From Brienomyrus brachyistius (Eukaryota > Chordata > Actinopteri > Osteoglossiformes > Mormyridae): a stretch of DNA of 64,000 nt. The stretch is from the NCBI RefSeq assembly GCF_023856365.1, contig NC_064544.1, positions 27,841,564 through 27,905,563 on the forward strand. The letters run 5' to 3'. Shown in pieces: positions 53,144-59,945 of the stretch. Made by a program: the position numbers and the translations under genes. Every line of letters begins with the position of its first letter. The first letter of the stretch is position 1. The notes under the pieces are model-generated. The model searched no databases, was not told the DNA's origin, and saw only the letters and a program-made list of their open reading frames with translations.

Positions 53144-56100
53144 CGGGGGGGGGGGCGGTGGTGCACTGGGAAAACAAAAAGAGCCGCTTGATTGGAAATG
53201 GGATTCCAGGTCCGGGTTTACAATGAAAATAAATGGAGGCCGGGTCAATGGAATTGCGTAATATCAAAGCAGGAGAGGGCTCCAATATACCCAGTCAGGT
53301 TTCCAATGGGATGCGAGAGGCTTCCAGAGGATGCCTGGCCCATAACTGCAGATTGGGGGGGGGGGGGGGGTTCCCAAAAAGGAGAATTTACTATGAGAAC
53401 ATAGACTCAGATTTCAGGATAGGATCGTAAGGATACTGCTAGATCAGGGCTCTTTAAATCTGGACCTCTATTCCAAATCCAGGCCATGTTTTCAGTTCTC
53501 CCAAGTAGTTTGACCAATCAGAATCATTAATCATTAAACTGAGGCTTCACACTGGGCTCACAGGTAAACGAGGGCTGGAAGCTCAGCAGGGCTCGGTCCC
53601 CAGAGGACTCCTGATTTGCAAAGCCCTGGTCTAGACTGTAGGTGACCGCTGCCGGGGGAGACTGCTGACATCCCAGCCTCCATTTGAGGCAGATCCTTTT
53701 GTTTATGCAGAGAAGACCTTATACTGACCCAAAAAACCCCCTAAATTCAGCAACTGAGCTAACATGACAAGTGACTTAGAGGAAAAGAGTCTCTTATCCA
53801 CCCAGCCTATCCCTTGCAGGCCTCGTGAACTGCGTCTGGCCCTCTGCAGCCTTCCTGTCACCCTGAAACGGCCTTCCGCTTCTCCGGCCGGAGCCCGGGG
53901 TTAAGCTCTGCGTGTCCCTCTCCATGTTCTAAGTGTTGGCAGAGGGGCTGAGGGAAGGAAGACACAGGTCACCTCATTCGCTTATTTGAAGAAAGAAAAA
54001 CAGACTGGAGTAGTACGTGCTCTTTGTTGTTTAGCGGTGGCGGGGTGAGCCAAACCCCGTATGCAGGAAGAAACAATCGCTTTGCTCTGGCGCTACCCTT
54101 TATGACCTCTTGGGCATTAGAGCGAGGCCGGCCGGCCCGCTCTCACTTTCGCAGCCTTTGATGGAGCACTGGGCCATGCGCGGGAGTTACAATAGGGCTG
54201 GCAGGCCGCTTCCTGCATGTGCCGTTCTCACTGGGAGGCAAACAAAGGCTATTGTGACACAGCCTTCACATGTACGGCCTGCCAAGAGGTCACAGATCCC
54301 AGCCTGTCACCCAGCCACACGTGTGAGCGTGAATGACATTTTTCCAGCTGCGCACATGACAAATGCCCATGATGCACCTCCATTCTGCTACGGACCAAGC
54401 GTCCTCGCGATCCAAGCACTATTCCAGAATTCATGCCTACTGGAACTAGCATGAGCAGTCCGCAGCGCAATCTGGCGGTATTATCGGAATGCACTCGCTC
54501 GCCGGAACATCGGAGCGTAAGGATGTAGAAGCCGAAACAGCGATAGATTTACAGCTGGCCCTCGGGTCCTCTTGTTGACACTGAAACCAGAGACCCTTGA
54601 ACGGCTCCCAAAGAGACCTCGGAATCGAGGCCCGGTTCAGGCCCACGGATCAGTGTGGCCTCTCTGAGCGCTTGTTTGCTTGGACTCCGCCATCCGCGGG
54701 ACGGAAAGAAACCAGGAGGCGGCTAATTGTGAGCCGAAAGGAATCCTGATGCTGTCAAATTACACCGACTGAGAAATCAAAACAGCGGCCTGCTCTACCA
54801 TTAACCACATGGCCGTGTTGGGGTGGCCGCATCTCCATGGCGATGAACACAGCAAAACAGCGTTAAATTCCACTCCTGCAGGTGCTCTCCTGGGGACCCG
54901 TCAATCAAAACGCACAAACAGACTCCAGGCGAGGAAGAGCGAGGCATCCAAACGCCAAACCAAGCAGTAGCTCTAGTACACGAGTCTGCAGTTAAAATAC
55001 AGACGGAGAACAAAGACGACAGACGGAGGGTCAAAAACAGAGAAAATGAGCTGAAGTAAACAGTTCTTCTGCGGTCAGAGCTCAGAAGATCGCTGGAGCA
55101 AAAGTAACGGATGGAGAACTAAGGAGAGAAACATTCTCAGCACCAAATGGGGGCAGCTTTACCCGAAATCCTCAAAAAGGGGATGGGGATTTAGAGAACT
55201 TGGTGCAGTTTGAGTTCCTAGCAGGCATAGGCAGTGTAAATAGACGAAAACCAACTGGCTACCTATTAACCACTAGCAGGCCCGGGCAGTGAGTGTCAAA
55301 GGCAAGAACTGCCATGTGAGAGGAAGTGGATGGAGATTAAGTATGAAGGAGTGCTTGGGGGTGACTCACCAGCACTGTGTAGATGTGCAGACAGCGATAC
55401 ACAGGTGAGAAGTCTACAAGCTCATGAGCTCCAGGTACCTGCAAAACAGAGACACAGAAACATCAGCCTACCCTGTGGTTGCGATCGCCTCCCATCCCGC
55501 GTGCCTCCTCCCCCTCATCCCCATCCCGCGTGCCTCCTCCCCCTCATCCCCATCCCGCGTGCCTCCTCCTCCCCATCACATCACGCGTGCCGCCGCCTCC
55601 TCCTCCTCCTCCCCATCCCCCCTCATCCCATCACACATGCCGCCTCCTCCTCCCCATCACCCTCTCCATCACGCGTGCATCCTCCTCCCCATCACATTCA
55701 CGCGTGCCTCCTCCTCCCCATCACCATTCACCATCACGCGTGCCTCCTCCTCCCCATCACCATCCCCGCTGCCACCCTCCCTCCGCCTCATCCTCCTCCC
55801 CATCACCATCACGCGTGCCTCCTCCTCCCCATCACCATCACGCGTGCCTCCTCCTCCCCATCACCATCACGCGTGCCTCCTCCTCCCCATCACCATCACG
55901 CGTGCCTCCTCCTCCCCATTACCATCACGCGTGCCTCCTCCTCCCCATCACGCCTCCTCCTCCCCCATCACTCGTGCCTCCTCCTCCCCATCACTCGTGC
56001 CTCCTCCTCCCCATCACGCGTGCCGCCGCCGCCTCCTCCTCCCCATCACACATGCCGCCGCCTCCTGCCCCCCCATCCCCCATCACTCGTGCCTCCTCCT

Positions 56101-57430
56101 CCCCATCACGCGTGCCACCGCCGCCGCCGCCTCCTCCTCCTCCTCCCCATCACACATGCCGCCGCCTCCTGCCCCCCCATCCCCATCACTCGTGCCTCCT
56201 CCTCCCCATCACGCGTGCCGCCGCCGCCAGCCCCGCCTCCTCCTCCTCCCCATCACACATGCCGCCGCCCTCCTCCTCCTCCCCATCACTCGTGCCTCCT
56301 CCTCCCCATCACTCGTGCCTCCTCCATCACGCGTGCCGCCGCCTCCTCCTCCTCCCCATCACACATGCCGCCGCCTCCTCCCCCCCATCCCCATCACTCG
56401 TGCCTCCTCCTCCCCATCACTCGTGCCTCCTCCTCCCCATCACTCGTGCCGCCGCCGCCTCCTCCTCCTCCCCATCACTCGTGCCTCCTCCCCCCCATCA
56501 CGCGTGCCTCCTCCTCCCCATCACGCGTGCCTCCTCCTCCCCATCACGCGTGCCTCCTCCTCCCCATCACGCGTGCCGCCGCCGCCGCCGCCGCCTCCTC
56601 CTCCTCCTCCCCATCACACATGCCGCCGCCTCCTCCCCCCCCATCCCCATCACGCGTGCCGCCGCCCGCCGCCTCCTCCTCCTCCTCCCCATCACACATG
56701 CCGCCGCCTCCTCCCCCCCATCCCCATCACTCGTGCCTCCTCCTCCCCATCACGCGTGCCTCCTCCACATGCCGCTTCCACACTTTTCTTCCGGACTGGA
56801 ACTTACTTAACCTTGGATCCCCCCTCCCATCTTAGTCTTTAAGAATAATGAAACAAATATTGATCATTAATGTTATTAAAGTAAAAGCCCATTAAACATG
56901 ATAATATTCCACTTGTAGAAACACTGATAAGCAAGAATTGTTTGTTTCCTTTGGAGAGACTTTTGTTAATGAGAGAGATTTAATAAAACCTCCTGATGTT
57001 TTGATTGGATGGTTGTGTCCCGGCCATTTATACATCCAGCCCCCCTCCCTCCCTGCTTCTGGTTTCACACTTTGGGTCGGTCCAAGAGCTGAACCAAATA
57101 ATGTGAATATATACACACACACACACCCCCAAAAATAAAATAAAAAGAACAGGGAATCATGCCACATTCCTTATTACGAGGGAAATGTGATACACAAACA
57201 AAGACTCAGAGGGGGGTTTTTATTTAAAAAACGTGAACGCCGTTGTTTGTATCGAGCACCACTGGAGGGTTATTGTTATATTATTGTGATTATTAATATT
57301 AAAGTTCATTGAGACACTTTAAAAACTTTGGCAGGGTCAGATGTGTCAAAGATGACAATACCCTAATCTTCTCCAGAAGAACCATTGTGAAGAGCATAGC
57401 TCTTTTGATCTGCTAAGGGTACCAGAGAGG

Positions 57431-57463
<33 letters not shown>

Positions 57464-59421
57464 GTAATCTAGCACTTATGCAAAGTGATGATTGTATCAA
57501 TCTTGGCTTGAACATCATCTTTGAAGGACGATAACAGTTACCAGCAGGGCTAAAATGTAGAACATCCACATAGATTGAAATAAGCAACCCTGACAATAGT
57601 GTTCCATTAGCTGACAGCCCCCCACCTCACCCACGTATGCTCTGGGTGCGTGCCGCATGCGTTTGGAGATAGGAGACTGCTTGCATCGTTTCACATCGAC
57701 CCGCCTCGCCGGGGAAAGGATTTCGGGGAATGCTGCTAGATCTTTTGTCATCTCTGCTCACACTTGCAATGAGCTCACATCTACACTGACCGCCTGACGG
57801 GAATCTATTCCCAAGAAAGGCAGCAAAACAATCCCCCGCTTTCATCTGGCGGCCGCAGAACGACAAGAGCGGCGAATAATAGGGCAGGAGGGCTCGGGGG
57901 GGGCAAGGTAGCGAGGGACAGCGAACAATAATAACGAGGGTCGGGAGGAACTGCAGAGCGAGCGGGAATGGCTGGAATGTCAGGTCCCCTGCCACTGCTG
58001 CCTGTGTAAACACGGCCCACCGCACTGCACCGGGGGGGTGGGGGGGGTCTTCAGGGGATGACTCCATGACCCCTGCCAACACTTGCTTTCGGGAAGATAA
58101 GGAGGCACTGGGAATGCACTGCTTGTGGCGAGAGGCACACAGGAAGGCCAAGTGACACGGGTGGGGGGGCAGGGAACAGAGGTCTGTGATGTGGGATAGG
58201 GGCAGTCAGGGTGGGGAGACCGAAGGGCAAGAGCACAGTGTCCTGCCAAACACCTCCAGGGCACCGGGGGCAGCGCGGGGGCAGCAGAGAACACAGATTC
58301 CGATCGCAGGAGACCCGGCTCTCCCCACAGGTCAGCCGGCGGGCATTTCCGCTGGGCGATAAGCGCGTGGCTCATAAGGGGTGGAAATGAGCGCTCGGCG
58401 GGGGCGTGGTCAAGGCTCTGTGCGTCACCGGCCGGCAGCAACGTGGCATTCCCCCGCGAGCACTACGTGCCCAAAGCGCACCCCCCTCCCCTATCAACCT
58501 GGGGCGCACACTGCCCACGTGCCGCAGCGACTGAAAATGGTTTCCAGTTCATTAAGGGTGGGAACAGGGCAGGCGGGCCAAGCCAAGGCTGAGGTGGTGG
58601 GGTGGGGAAACCTCGCTGCAGCACCGAGCACGTCCAGCACGGCCGCAGGGGTGGCATGGATGTCAACAACACGGAATACGAGACAGGAAACGGGAGGGAT
58701 CGCCGCCACTTGGCAGGACGGCAATTTGGTGGCGGGGACTCAAAAGCACAACAATTTTAGGCAGACGGCGTAAAAACACGAGCCTGAAGAGATACGATAT
58801 TTCTTATTTACAACATTTGGGGGGGGGGGGGGGGCTGGACACTGGCGGGCTGGCAACTCAGGGACGAGGCAGCACCTCAAATGCGAGGGTGTACAGTGCT
58901 GCAAGTGAGGGAGAGCTGAAGAGATAGACAGCTAACTGGCAGGCTAAAGAGCTGGGAGTTTGTACTGAATAGAAGAGCCGGGCCATGGTGAACTGTGTGT
59001 GTGTGTGTCTGTGTCTGTGTCTGTGTGTAACACACTTTAGTCCCCACAATGTGGTACATTGTTCAGGTCTCAAAAAAAACAAAAACCTACAAAAAACTAA
59101 AAAATGCCAAAATTCTTGTTTTTGTTTGGGTACTTATGGTTAAGGGTGGGTAGGGTTAAGGCGTTAAGCCCATAGAAATCAGTGGAGAGTCCTCATAAAG
59201 ATATGAAGGCATGAAGTAAGTCAGTCAGTCAGTAAGCCTCTGGTTACCTCATCTTCCTCCTCATCCTCCACATCCAGGATTCCCGAGTCCTGTTCAGATT
59301 GAGGGCTGCCCCCCTGGCCGTTCAGCTCCGTGCTCTGTCCCACCTCCTTCCTCACACGGCGGCCGCTGCCTGCACTCTGCTGGTGGGAGAGGGAGCTGTC
59401 AAGACTGCGCTGCACCTGTGC
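13041..59421 (-). CDS. exoc6b: exocyst complex component 6B (SEC15B), 3' part of the gene, multi-exon
   Basis: Subunit of the exocyst, the octameric complex that tethers secretory and recycling vesicles to the plasma membrane; SEC15 subunits link it to Rab11-type GTPases (family knowledge). Sixteen exons with GT-AG borders and matching phases are seen on the minus strand; with the candidate microexon they total 1797 nt (598 codons plus stop). Missing are about 220 N-terminal residues, which lie beyond 64000. The segment holds the acidic SEQDSGILDVEDEEEDE linker, the ELVDFSPVYRCLHIY region and the helical C-terminal domain ending MKDTSRKNNVFAQFRKNERD. MKDTSRKNN and RDKQKLIDT favour EXOC6B over EXOC6. 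Human EXOC6B is about 811 residues in a very large gene, so a truncated view is expected. Two exons (50543-50665, 51690-51774) carry indels of +2 and +1 nt. Human EXOC6B loss is linked to a spondyloepimetaphyseal dysplasia with joint laxity. Confidence 0.95.
13168..15903 (-). other. exoc6b: last exoc6b intron
   Basis: A 2.7-kb GT-AG intron. It contains a hAT-type MITE (13501-13657) and a C-run pair (14221-14230, 14232-14238). Otherwise no feature is seen. Confidence 0.85.
13501..13657. mobile_element. hAT-type MITE with 8-bp target duplication
   Basis: The left end CAGTGGTCGCCAACC and right end GGTTGGCGCCCACTG are inverted copies with one mismatch in 15. It is flanked by ccttagag (13493-13500) and ccttagac (13658-13665), which match at 7 of 8 positions. 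Length is 157 bp with no coding frame. The internal CAAATTGACAGGCCA recurs at about 33947-33961, so a related fragment lies there. Confidence 0.85.
15904..16016 (-). CDS. exoc6b: exoc6b penultimate coding exon: LLDLFTQWDWSTYLADYGRP
   Basis: A 113-nt phase-0 exon, acceptor ctctgcag, donor gtaagt. It reads LLDLFTQWDWSTYLADYGRP, TCRYLRVNPHTALALLE and two bases of a Lys codon. WDWSTYLADYG and KYLRVNP/RYLRVNP are signature stretches of Sec15. Confidence 0.96.
22251..22292. repeat. (TG)n microsatellite followed by G10
   Basis: Tandem GT/TG units with one GGG interruption, then ATGGGGGGGGGG. Confidence 0.9.
28356..28397. repeat. (GAAT)n tetranucleotide microsatellite
   Basis: About ten perfect GAAT units. 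Confidence 0.95.
32515..32588 (-). CDS. exoc6b: exoc6b exon: FARAGPVPGFQGDTLLLAFI
   Basis: A 74-nt exon, acceptor ttcccacag, donor gtaggt. Two bases complete an Arg codon (human has Gln here), then FARAGPVPGFQGDTLLLAFI and DLRQ follow. PVPGFQGDTL and LAFIDLRQ are conserved. The downstream intron starts next to a plus-strand G-rich block (32401-32440). Confidence 0.95.
32589..35428 (-). other. exoc6b: exoc6b intron
   Basis: A 2.8-kb GT-AG intron. It includes an 18-nt A run (33037-33054), a C run (33399-33409), a 16-nt G run (34312-34327), a probable hAT-derived fragment (33850-33980), an A run (34727-34741) and a short decamer repeat (three TCACTGTATG-type units, 35176-35204). Confidence 0.8.
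33850..33980. repeat. probable degraded hAT-type element fragment
   Basis: It begins near 'gcagggggtcccaaacctt', which resembles the CAGNGGTCCCCAACC end of hAT elements, and shares CAAATTGACAGGCCA with the MITE at 13501-13657. No matching opposite end is seen. Confidence 0.4.
35429..35570 (-). CDS. exoc6b: exoc6b exon: GKVAQTACMSACKHLSTSML
   Basis: A 142-nt exon, acceptor ccttgcag, donor gtgagt. It reads GKVAQTACMSACKHLSTSML, QLLLEADVRQVSMGALQQFN and VDVKECE, plus one base of the next codon. It is highly conserved in EXOC6 and EXOC6B and lies in the C-terminal helical domain. Confidence 0.96.
36379..36586. repeat. 41-bp minisatellite, five copies
   Basis: The unit starts GGGGGCGCCGCTAGCCCTCC and continues 'ctgaggccaagtcaacgccct'. 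Copies start at about 36379, 36420, 36461, 36502 and 36543. The first four differ at one or two positions; the last has several substitutions (GCGTCGCTAG, CTCTCTGAGGCTAAG). Confidence 0.95.
38154..38469 (+). mobile_element. fish retroposon (V-SINE/L2-tail-like) with 10-bp target duplication
   Basis: The body contains GGTTCGAGTCTCC near its 5' end, then GTGTGGAGTTTGCATGTTCT, the 'ccgggtactccggtttcc' and 'cacagtccaaaaacatgc' modules, and the 3' end 'ggataagcggtttggaaaat' with GGAT repeats. The direct repeat GGAAGCACAT (38144-38153 and 38470-38479) flanks it exactly. At 316 bp it is either a 5'-truncated LINE tail or a SINE lacking its A box. Confidence 0.8.
40670..40688. repeat. C7G12 perfect palindromic homopolymer junction
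   Basis: Seven C directly followed by twelve G, which is self-complementary over at least 14 nt. Confidence 0.95.
41690..41719 (-). CDS. exoc6b: candidate 30-nt in-frame microexon of exoc6b (GKVIEHATMS)
   Basis: A pyrimidine-rich tract (cgccctctctcctatag) precedes 30 nt reading GKVIEHATMS, followed by the strong donor gtgagt. The length is a multiple of three and both flanking exons join in phase 0 (NLP before, GKVAQ after), so inclusion would add ten residues without changing the frame. The peptide starts GKV and ends MS, echoing GKVAQTACMS of the next exon. I do not recall this peptide from a described isoform. Chance occurrence of such a site in a 7.5-kb intron is possible. Confidence 0.5.
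41817..41876. repeat. 17-bp tandem repeat, about 3.5 copies
   Basis: Unit CCCACTGCGCACGCTGT at 41817-41833, 41834-41850 and 41851-41867, then a partial CCCACTGCC. It lies about 100 nt upstream, in the sense direction, of the candidate microexon. Confidence 0.95.
42241..42259. repeat. 19-nt G homopolymer
   Basis: Uninterrupted G on plus, C in the exoc6b sense strand. Confidence 0.9.
43055..43234 (-). CDS. exoc6b: exoc6b exon: DARHAAEEEIYTSLNQKIDQ
   Basis: A 180-nt, 60-codon phase-0 exon, acceptor ttccggcag, donor gtgagt. It reads DARHAAEEEIYTSLNQKIDQ, FLQLADYDWMATQPKGEPSD and YLSDLITFLCSTFSVFTNLP. DARHAAEEEIY and FLQLADYDW are diagnostic of SEC15. The MATQPKGEPSD stretch is the usual variable loop. 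The next exon is either the candidate microexon (41690-41719) or the exon at 35429-35570; both begin with GKV. Confidence 0.96.
43384..43518 (-). CDS. exoc6b: exoc6b exon: LVQIIINTTHLEQSCHFLEG
   Basis: A 135-nt, 45-codon phase-0 exon, acceptor tcctcag, donor gtaagt. It reads LVQIIINTTHLEQSCHFLEG, then FISNITNVPSDAINATKLYG and TSTFK. IIINTTHLE and TKLYGT are family-conserved; the segment between (VPSDAINA) is more variable. Confidence 0.95.
43519..44206 (-). other. exoc6b: exoc6b intron, nothing else seen
   Basis: A 688-nt GT-AG intron with no repeat of note. The 149-nt intron at 43235-43383 is likewise plain. Confidence 0.85.
44207..44318 (-). CDS. exoc6b: exoc6b exon: STEIDDMIRKSTNLLLTRTL
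   Basis: A 112-nt exon, acceptor ttttcag, donor gtgatt. One base completes Ser, then STEIDDMIRKSTNLLLTRTL and SNCLQYAIKKKNVSLAE follow. It matches the human DDMIRKSTNLLLTRTLSN core and belongs to the helical C-terminal domain. Confidence 0.95.
44319..48690 (-). other. exoc6b: 4.4-kb exoc6b intron
   Basis: It contains a near-perfect hAT-type MITE (45601-45796), interrupted G runs (46163-46182) and A/T homopolymers (46842-46850, 46900-46914, 47319-47337). No exon-like segment was recognised. Confidence 0.8.
45601..45796. mobile_element. hAT-type MITE with about 64-bp inverted arms
   Basis: The left arm starts CAATGGTTCTCAAAGTCGGT, and the right arm is its inverse ending 'cgagtttgagaaccactg'. 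The arms are about 64 nt with roughly three differences. The 8-bp duplications are gggtagtg (45593-45600) and gcgtagtg (45797-45804), 7 of 8 identical. Length is 196 bp, non-coding and foldable into a long hairpin. Confidence 0.92.
48691..48800 (-). CDS. exoc6b: exoc6b exon: MPFPKKVPFSGFVPKVYMQL
   Basis: A 110-nt exon, acceptor tctgtag, donor gtgaat. It reads MPFPKKVPFSGFVPKVYMQL then KEFIYACLKFSEDLHR and two bases of Ser. PFPKK, FVPKVY and KEFIYACLKFSEDLH are conserved. The first residue is Met where human has Gln. Confidence 0.95.
48880..48985 (-). CDS. exoc6b: exoc6b exon: QILDQDNYSPISVVSEEEYR
   Basis: A 106-nt exon, acceptor ctttttag, donor gtgggt. One base completes Arg, then QILDQDNYSPISVVSEEEYR and CILGQFPFHDPELDK follow. 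DNYSPI and GQFPF are family-conserved. Only a 79-nt intron separates it from the next exon. Confidence 0.95.
48986..49982 (-). other. exoc6b: exoc6b intron, nothing else seen
   Basis: A 997-nt GT-AG intron joining TFR to QILD with a split Arg codon. No repeat of note. Confidence 0.85.
49983..50080 (-). CDS. exoc6b: exoc6b exon: GYGFPVNQLFDMLLEIRDQY
   Basis: A 98-nt exon, acceptor acttacag, donor gtcaga. It reads GYGFPVNQLFDMLLEIRDQY, then GEILLKKWNGTF and two bases of an Arg codon completed in the next exon. The first residue is Gly where human has Val. It lies near the start of the helical C-terminal domain. Confidence 0.96.
50187..50258 (-). CDS. exoc6b: exoc6b exon: SYCTDPDLLLDLKNLIVLFA
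   Basis: A 72-nt, 24-codon phase-0 exon, acceptor tccctccag, donor gtgagg. It reads SYCTDPDLLLDLKNLIVLFA then DTLQ, almost identical to human EXOC6B. The leucine-rich segment is part of the helical middle of Sec15. Confidence 0.96.
50543..50665 (-). CDS. exoc6b: exoc6b exon with a 2-nt insertion (frameshift)
   Basis: A 123-nt exon, acceptor tcctgcag, donor gtaatt. It starts FFVVEDHV and should continue LHTTQGLVNRAYVEELWELA and end RTHS. The family length is 121 nt. An extra dinucleotide in the CTTCT stretch (50637-50641) shifts the frame after DHV, and in the starting frame a stop follows soon (TGG TGA). If the +1 insertion in the exon at 51690-51774 is also real, the frame entering here is already shifted and this insertion restores it. 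Confidence 0.9.
50666..51505 (-). other. exoc6b: exoc6b intron between HETL and FFVVED exons
   Basis: An 840-nt GT-AG intron with no recognised feature. Confidence 0.85.
51506..51552 (-). CDS. exoc6b: exoc6b exon: HETLEGYRRYFNQIV
   Basis: A 47-nt exon, acceptor ttttcag, donor gtaggt. In the family frame it reads HETLEGYRRYFNQIV plus two bases of the next Gly codon. Lying between the two frameshifted exons, it would be translated in the shifted frame as RNSGRVQEILQSDSR if the sequence is correct. That alternative frame is also open. Confidence 0.92.
51612..51671. repeat. 30-bp tandem duplication in a 137-nt intron
   Basis: Two adjacent 30-nt copies starting CGGCTCGG (51612 and 51642), differing at about four positions. 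It lies in the short GC-rich intron 51553-51689, between the two exons on either side of the frameshifted stretch. Confidence 0.85.
51690..51774 (-). CDS. exoc6b: exoc6b exon with a 1-nt insertion (frameshift)
   Basis: An 85-nt exon, acceptor cttccag, donor gtagga. It begins GARDTFESYYRKQRRKQA and should continue RLVLQPHSNM to an ATG at the donor. A C run (GGCCCCGG in sense, 51717-51724 on plus) has four C where three keep the frame. The family length is 84 nt; here it is 85. After the insertion the frame reads PAGAAAALKH with no stop. RLVLQPHSNM is still visible in the neighbouring frame, so the exon identity is not in doubt; the indel may be an assembly error. Confidence 0.9.
53092..53155. 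repeat. 52-nt G homopolymer plus G11
   Basis: G52 at 53092-53143, a single C, then G11 (53145-53155). On the sense strand it is poly-C. Its true length is unlikely to be exact in an assembly. Confidence 0.85.
53445..53628. mobile_element. hAT-type MITE, degenerate
   Basis: The left end CAGGGCTCTTTAAATC and right end GATTTGCAAAGCCCTG are imperfect inverted copies (two mismatches). The flanks share CTAGA (tgctagat against gtctagac), consistent with a decayed 8-bp target duplication. 184 bp, no coding frame. Confidence 0.65.
55370..55438 (-). CDS. exoc6b: exoc6b exon: VPGAHELVDFSPVYRCLHIY
   Basis: A 69-nt, 23-codon exon in phase 0, acceptor ttttgcag, donor gtgagt. It reads VPGAHELVDFSPVYRCLHIY followed by TVL, nearly identical to human EXOC6B. 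In the sense orientation, its acceptor lies about 60 nt downstream of a 1.3-kb GGAGGA-rich satellite. Confidence 0.96.
55497..56772. repeat. 1.3-kb CCTCCTCCTCCCCATCACGCGTG satellite with higher-order structure
   Basis: The basic unit is about 23 nt (GCCTCCTCCTCCCCATCACG plus CGT), with variants ending CACGCGTG, CACTCGTG or CACACATG, and expanded CCG or CCT stretches. From about 56045 these variants recur in an ordered block of roughly 100-130 nt. There is no stop codon on plus in any frame, which creates three overlapping chance frames of 443-501 codons. ACGCGT is an MluI site and recurs throughout. Confidence 0.95.
57433..57462. repeat. 30-nt G homopolymer
   Basis: Uninterrupted G on plus. 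Confidence 0.9.
59248..59421 (-). CDS. exoc6b: exoc6b exon: linker with acidic SEQDSGILDVEDEEEDE motif
   Basis: A 174-nt, 58-codon exon in phase 0, with acceptor ...gttcag and donor gtaacc. It reads from AQVQRSLDSS to SEQDSGILDVEDEEEDE. The last 17 residues match the EXOC6B acidic segment closely, while the middle (HQQSAGSGRRVRKE and the following STELNGQGG) is divergent, as expected for a disordered linker. The start is chosen at the acceptor that gives AQ, matching AQQQRN in human. A second AG six bases further in (GCACAG) could also be used and would drop AQ. This is the most upstream exon I can identify. Confidence 0.92.
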
Positions 59422-59565
59422 CTGAACACAGAGGAGAGGGAACCGCAGTCACCTGGGATCAGAGGAACTTAAAAGGTTTTCACTGAAGTGACCTCACCCA
59501 AATGAGAAAACAAAAAAAGTATTACAGATATATATATTTTTTTGTCTGTGTATCTGTGTTCCTGT

Positions 59566-59570
<5 letters not shown>

Positions 59571-59638
<68 letters not shown>

Positions 59639-59652
59639 TGCGCAGGCGCATC

Positions 59653-59686
<34 letters not shown>
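59571..59686. repeat. (GT)n then (AC)n inverted dinucleotide array around a TGCGCAGGCGCA centre
   Basis: GT units run from 59571 to about 59636, interrupted once at about 59603. The palindromic core TGCGCAGGCGCA is at 59639-59650, and AC units follow to 59686. The two arms are complementary. Confidence 0.95.
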
Positions 59687-59691
<5 letters not shown>

Positions 59692-59859
59692 GACTGTCCC
59701 CTTATAAAAGCAAAGACTTAAACAGTACCAAAGGGGGATCAACAGAGAAAACATTCAGCTGTTCTGAGTTAAATATACGTAATATCATAATAGTACTAAA
59801 TTGCAGTTAATTTAATAAGATTATAAAGATAAAAAAGATTTGATAAATGACAATTCACC

Positions 59860-59945
59860 AAAGTGTGCCGCATCACCATTGGACCCTTGAGCCGAGCCCT
59901 TAACCCCCCAGAAAAACACCCCAGGACACCGGATAAATGGCTGAC
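59860..59945 (+). repeat. fragment of the same tRNA-type SINE as at 10003
   Basis: It shares 'accattggacccttgagccg agcccttaacccc' in arrangement with 'actattgggcccctgagaaa ggcccttaacccc' near 10073. No head is seen. Confidence 0.5.

Larger units (their letters stand above)
51775..55369 (-). other. exoc6b: 3.6-kb exoc6b intron with extreme homopolymers
   Basis: It holds a T-rich tract (52675-52731), a 52-nt G run (53092-53143), a 16-nt G run (53355-53370) and a hAT-type MITE (53445-53628). No exon-like segment seen. Confidence 0.8.
55439..59247 (-). other. exoc6b: 3.8-kb exoc6b intron with satellite and G30 run
   Basis: Besides the satellite (55497-56772) it contains a 30-nt G run (57433-57462), a 16-nt G run (58819-58834) and a GC-rich block at 57880-58680. 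Frames in the GC-rich block look like chance. Confidence 0.8.

Noticed and set aside
52913..53285. Poly-glycine and poly-proline frames
   Set aside because: Translations of the 52-nt G run and its complement.
55330..56842. Three overlapping plus-strand open frames of 443-501 codons, proline/histidine/serine-rich
   Set aside because: They are the three frames of one 23-nt-type satellite that lacks stop codons; the peptides are frame shifts of each other, and the first frame also runs antisense over the 55370-55438 exon.
59469..59810. Frames made of CVCV or HTHT repeats
   Set aside because: They are translations of the GT/AC dinucleotide arrays.
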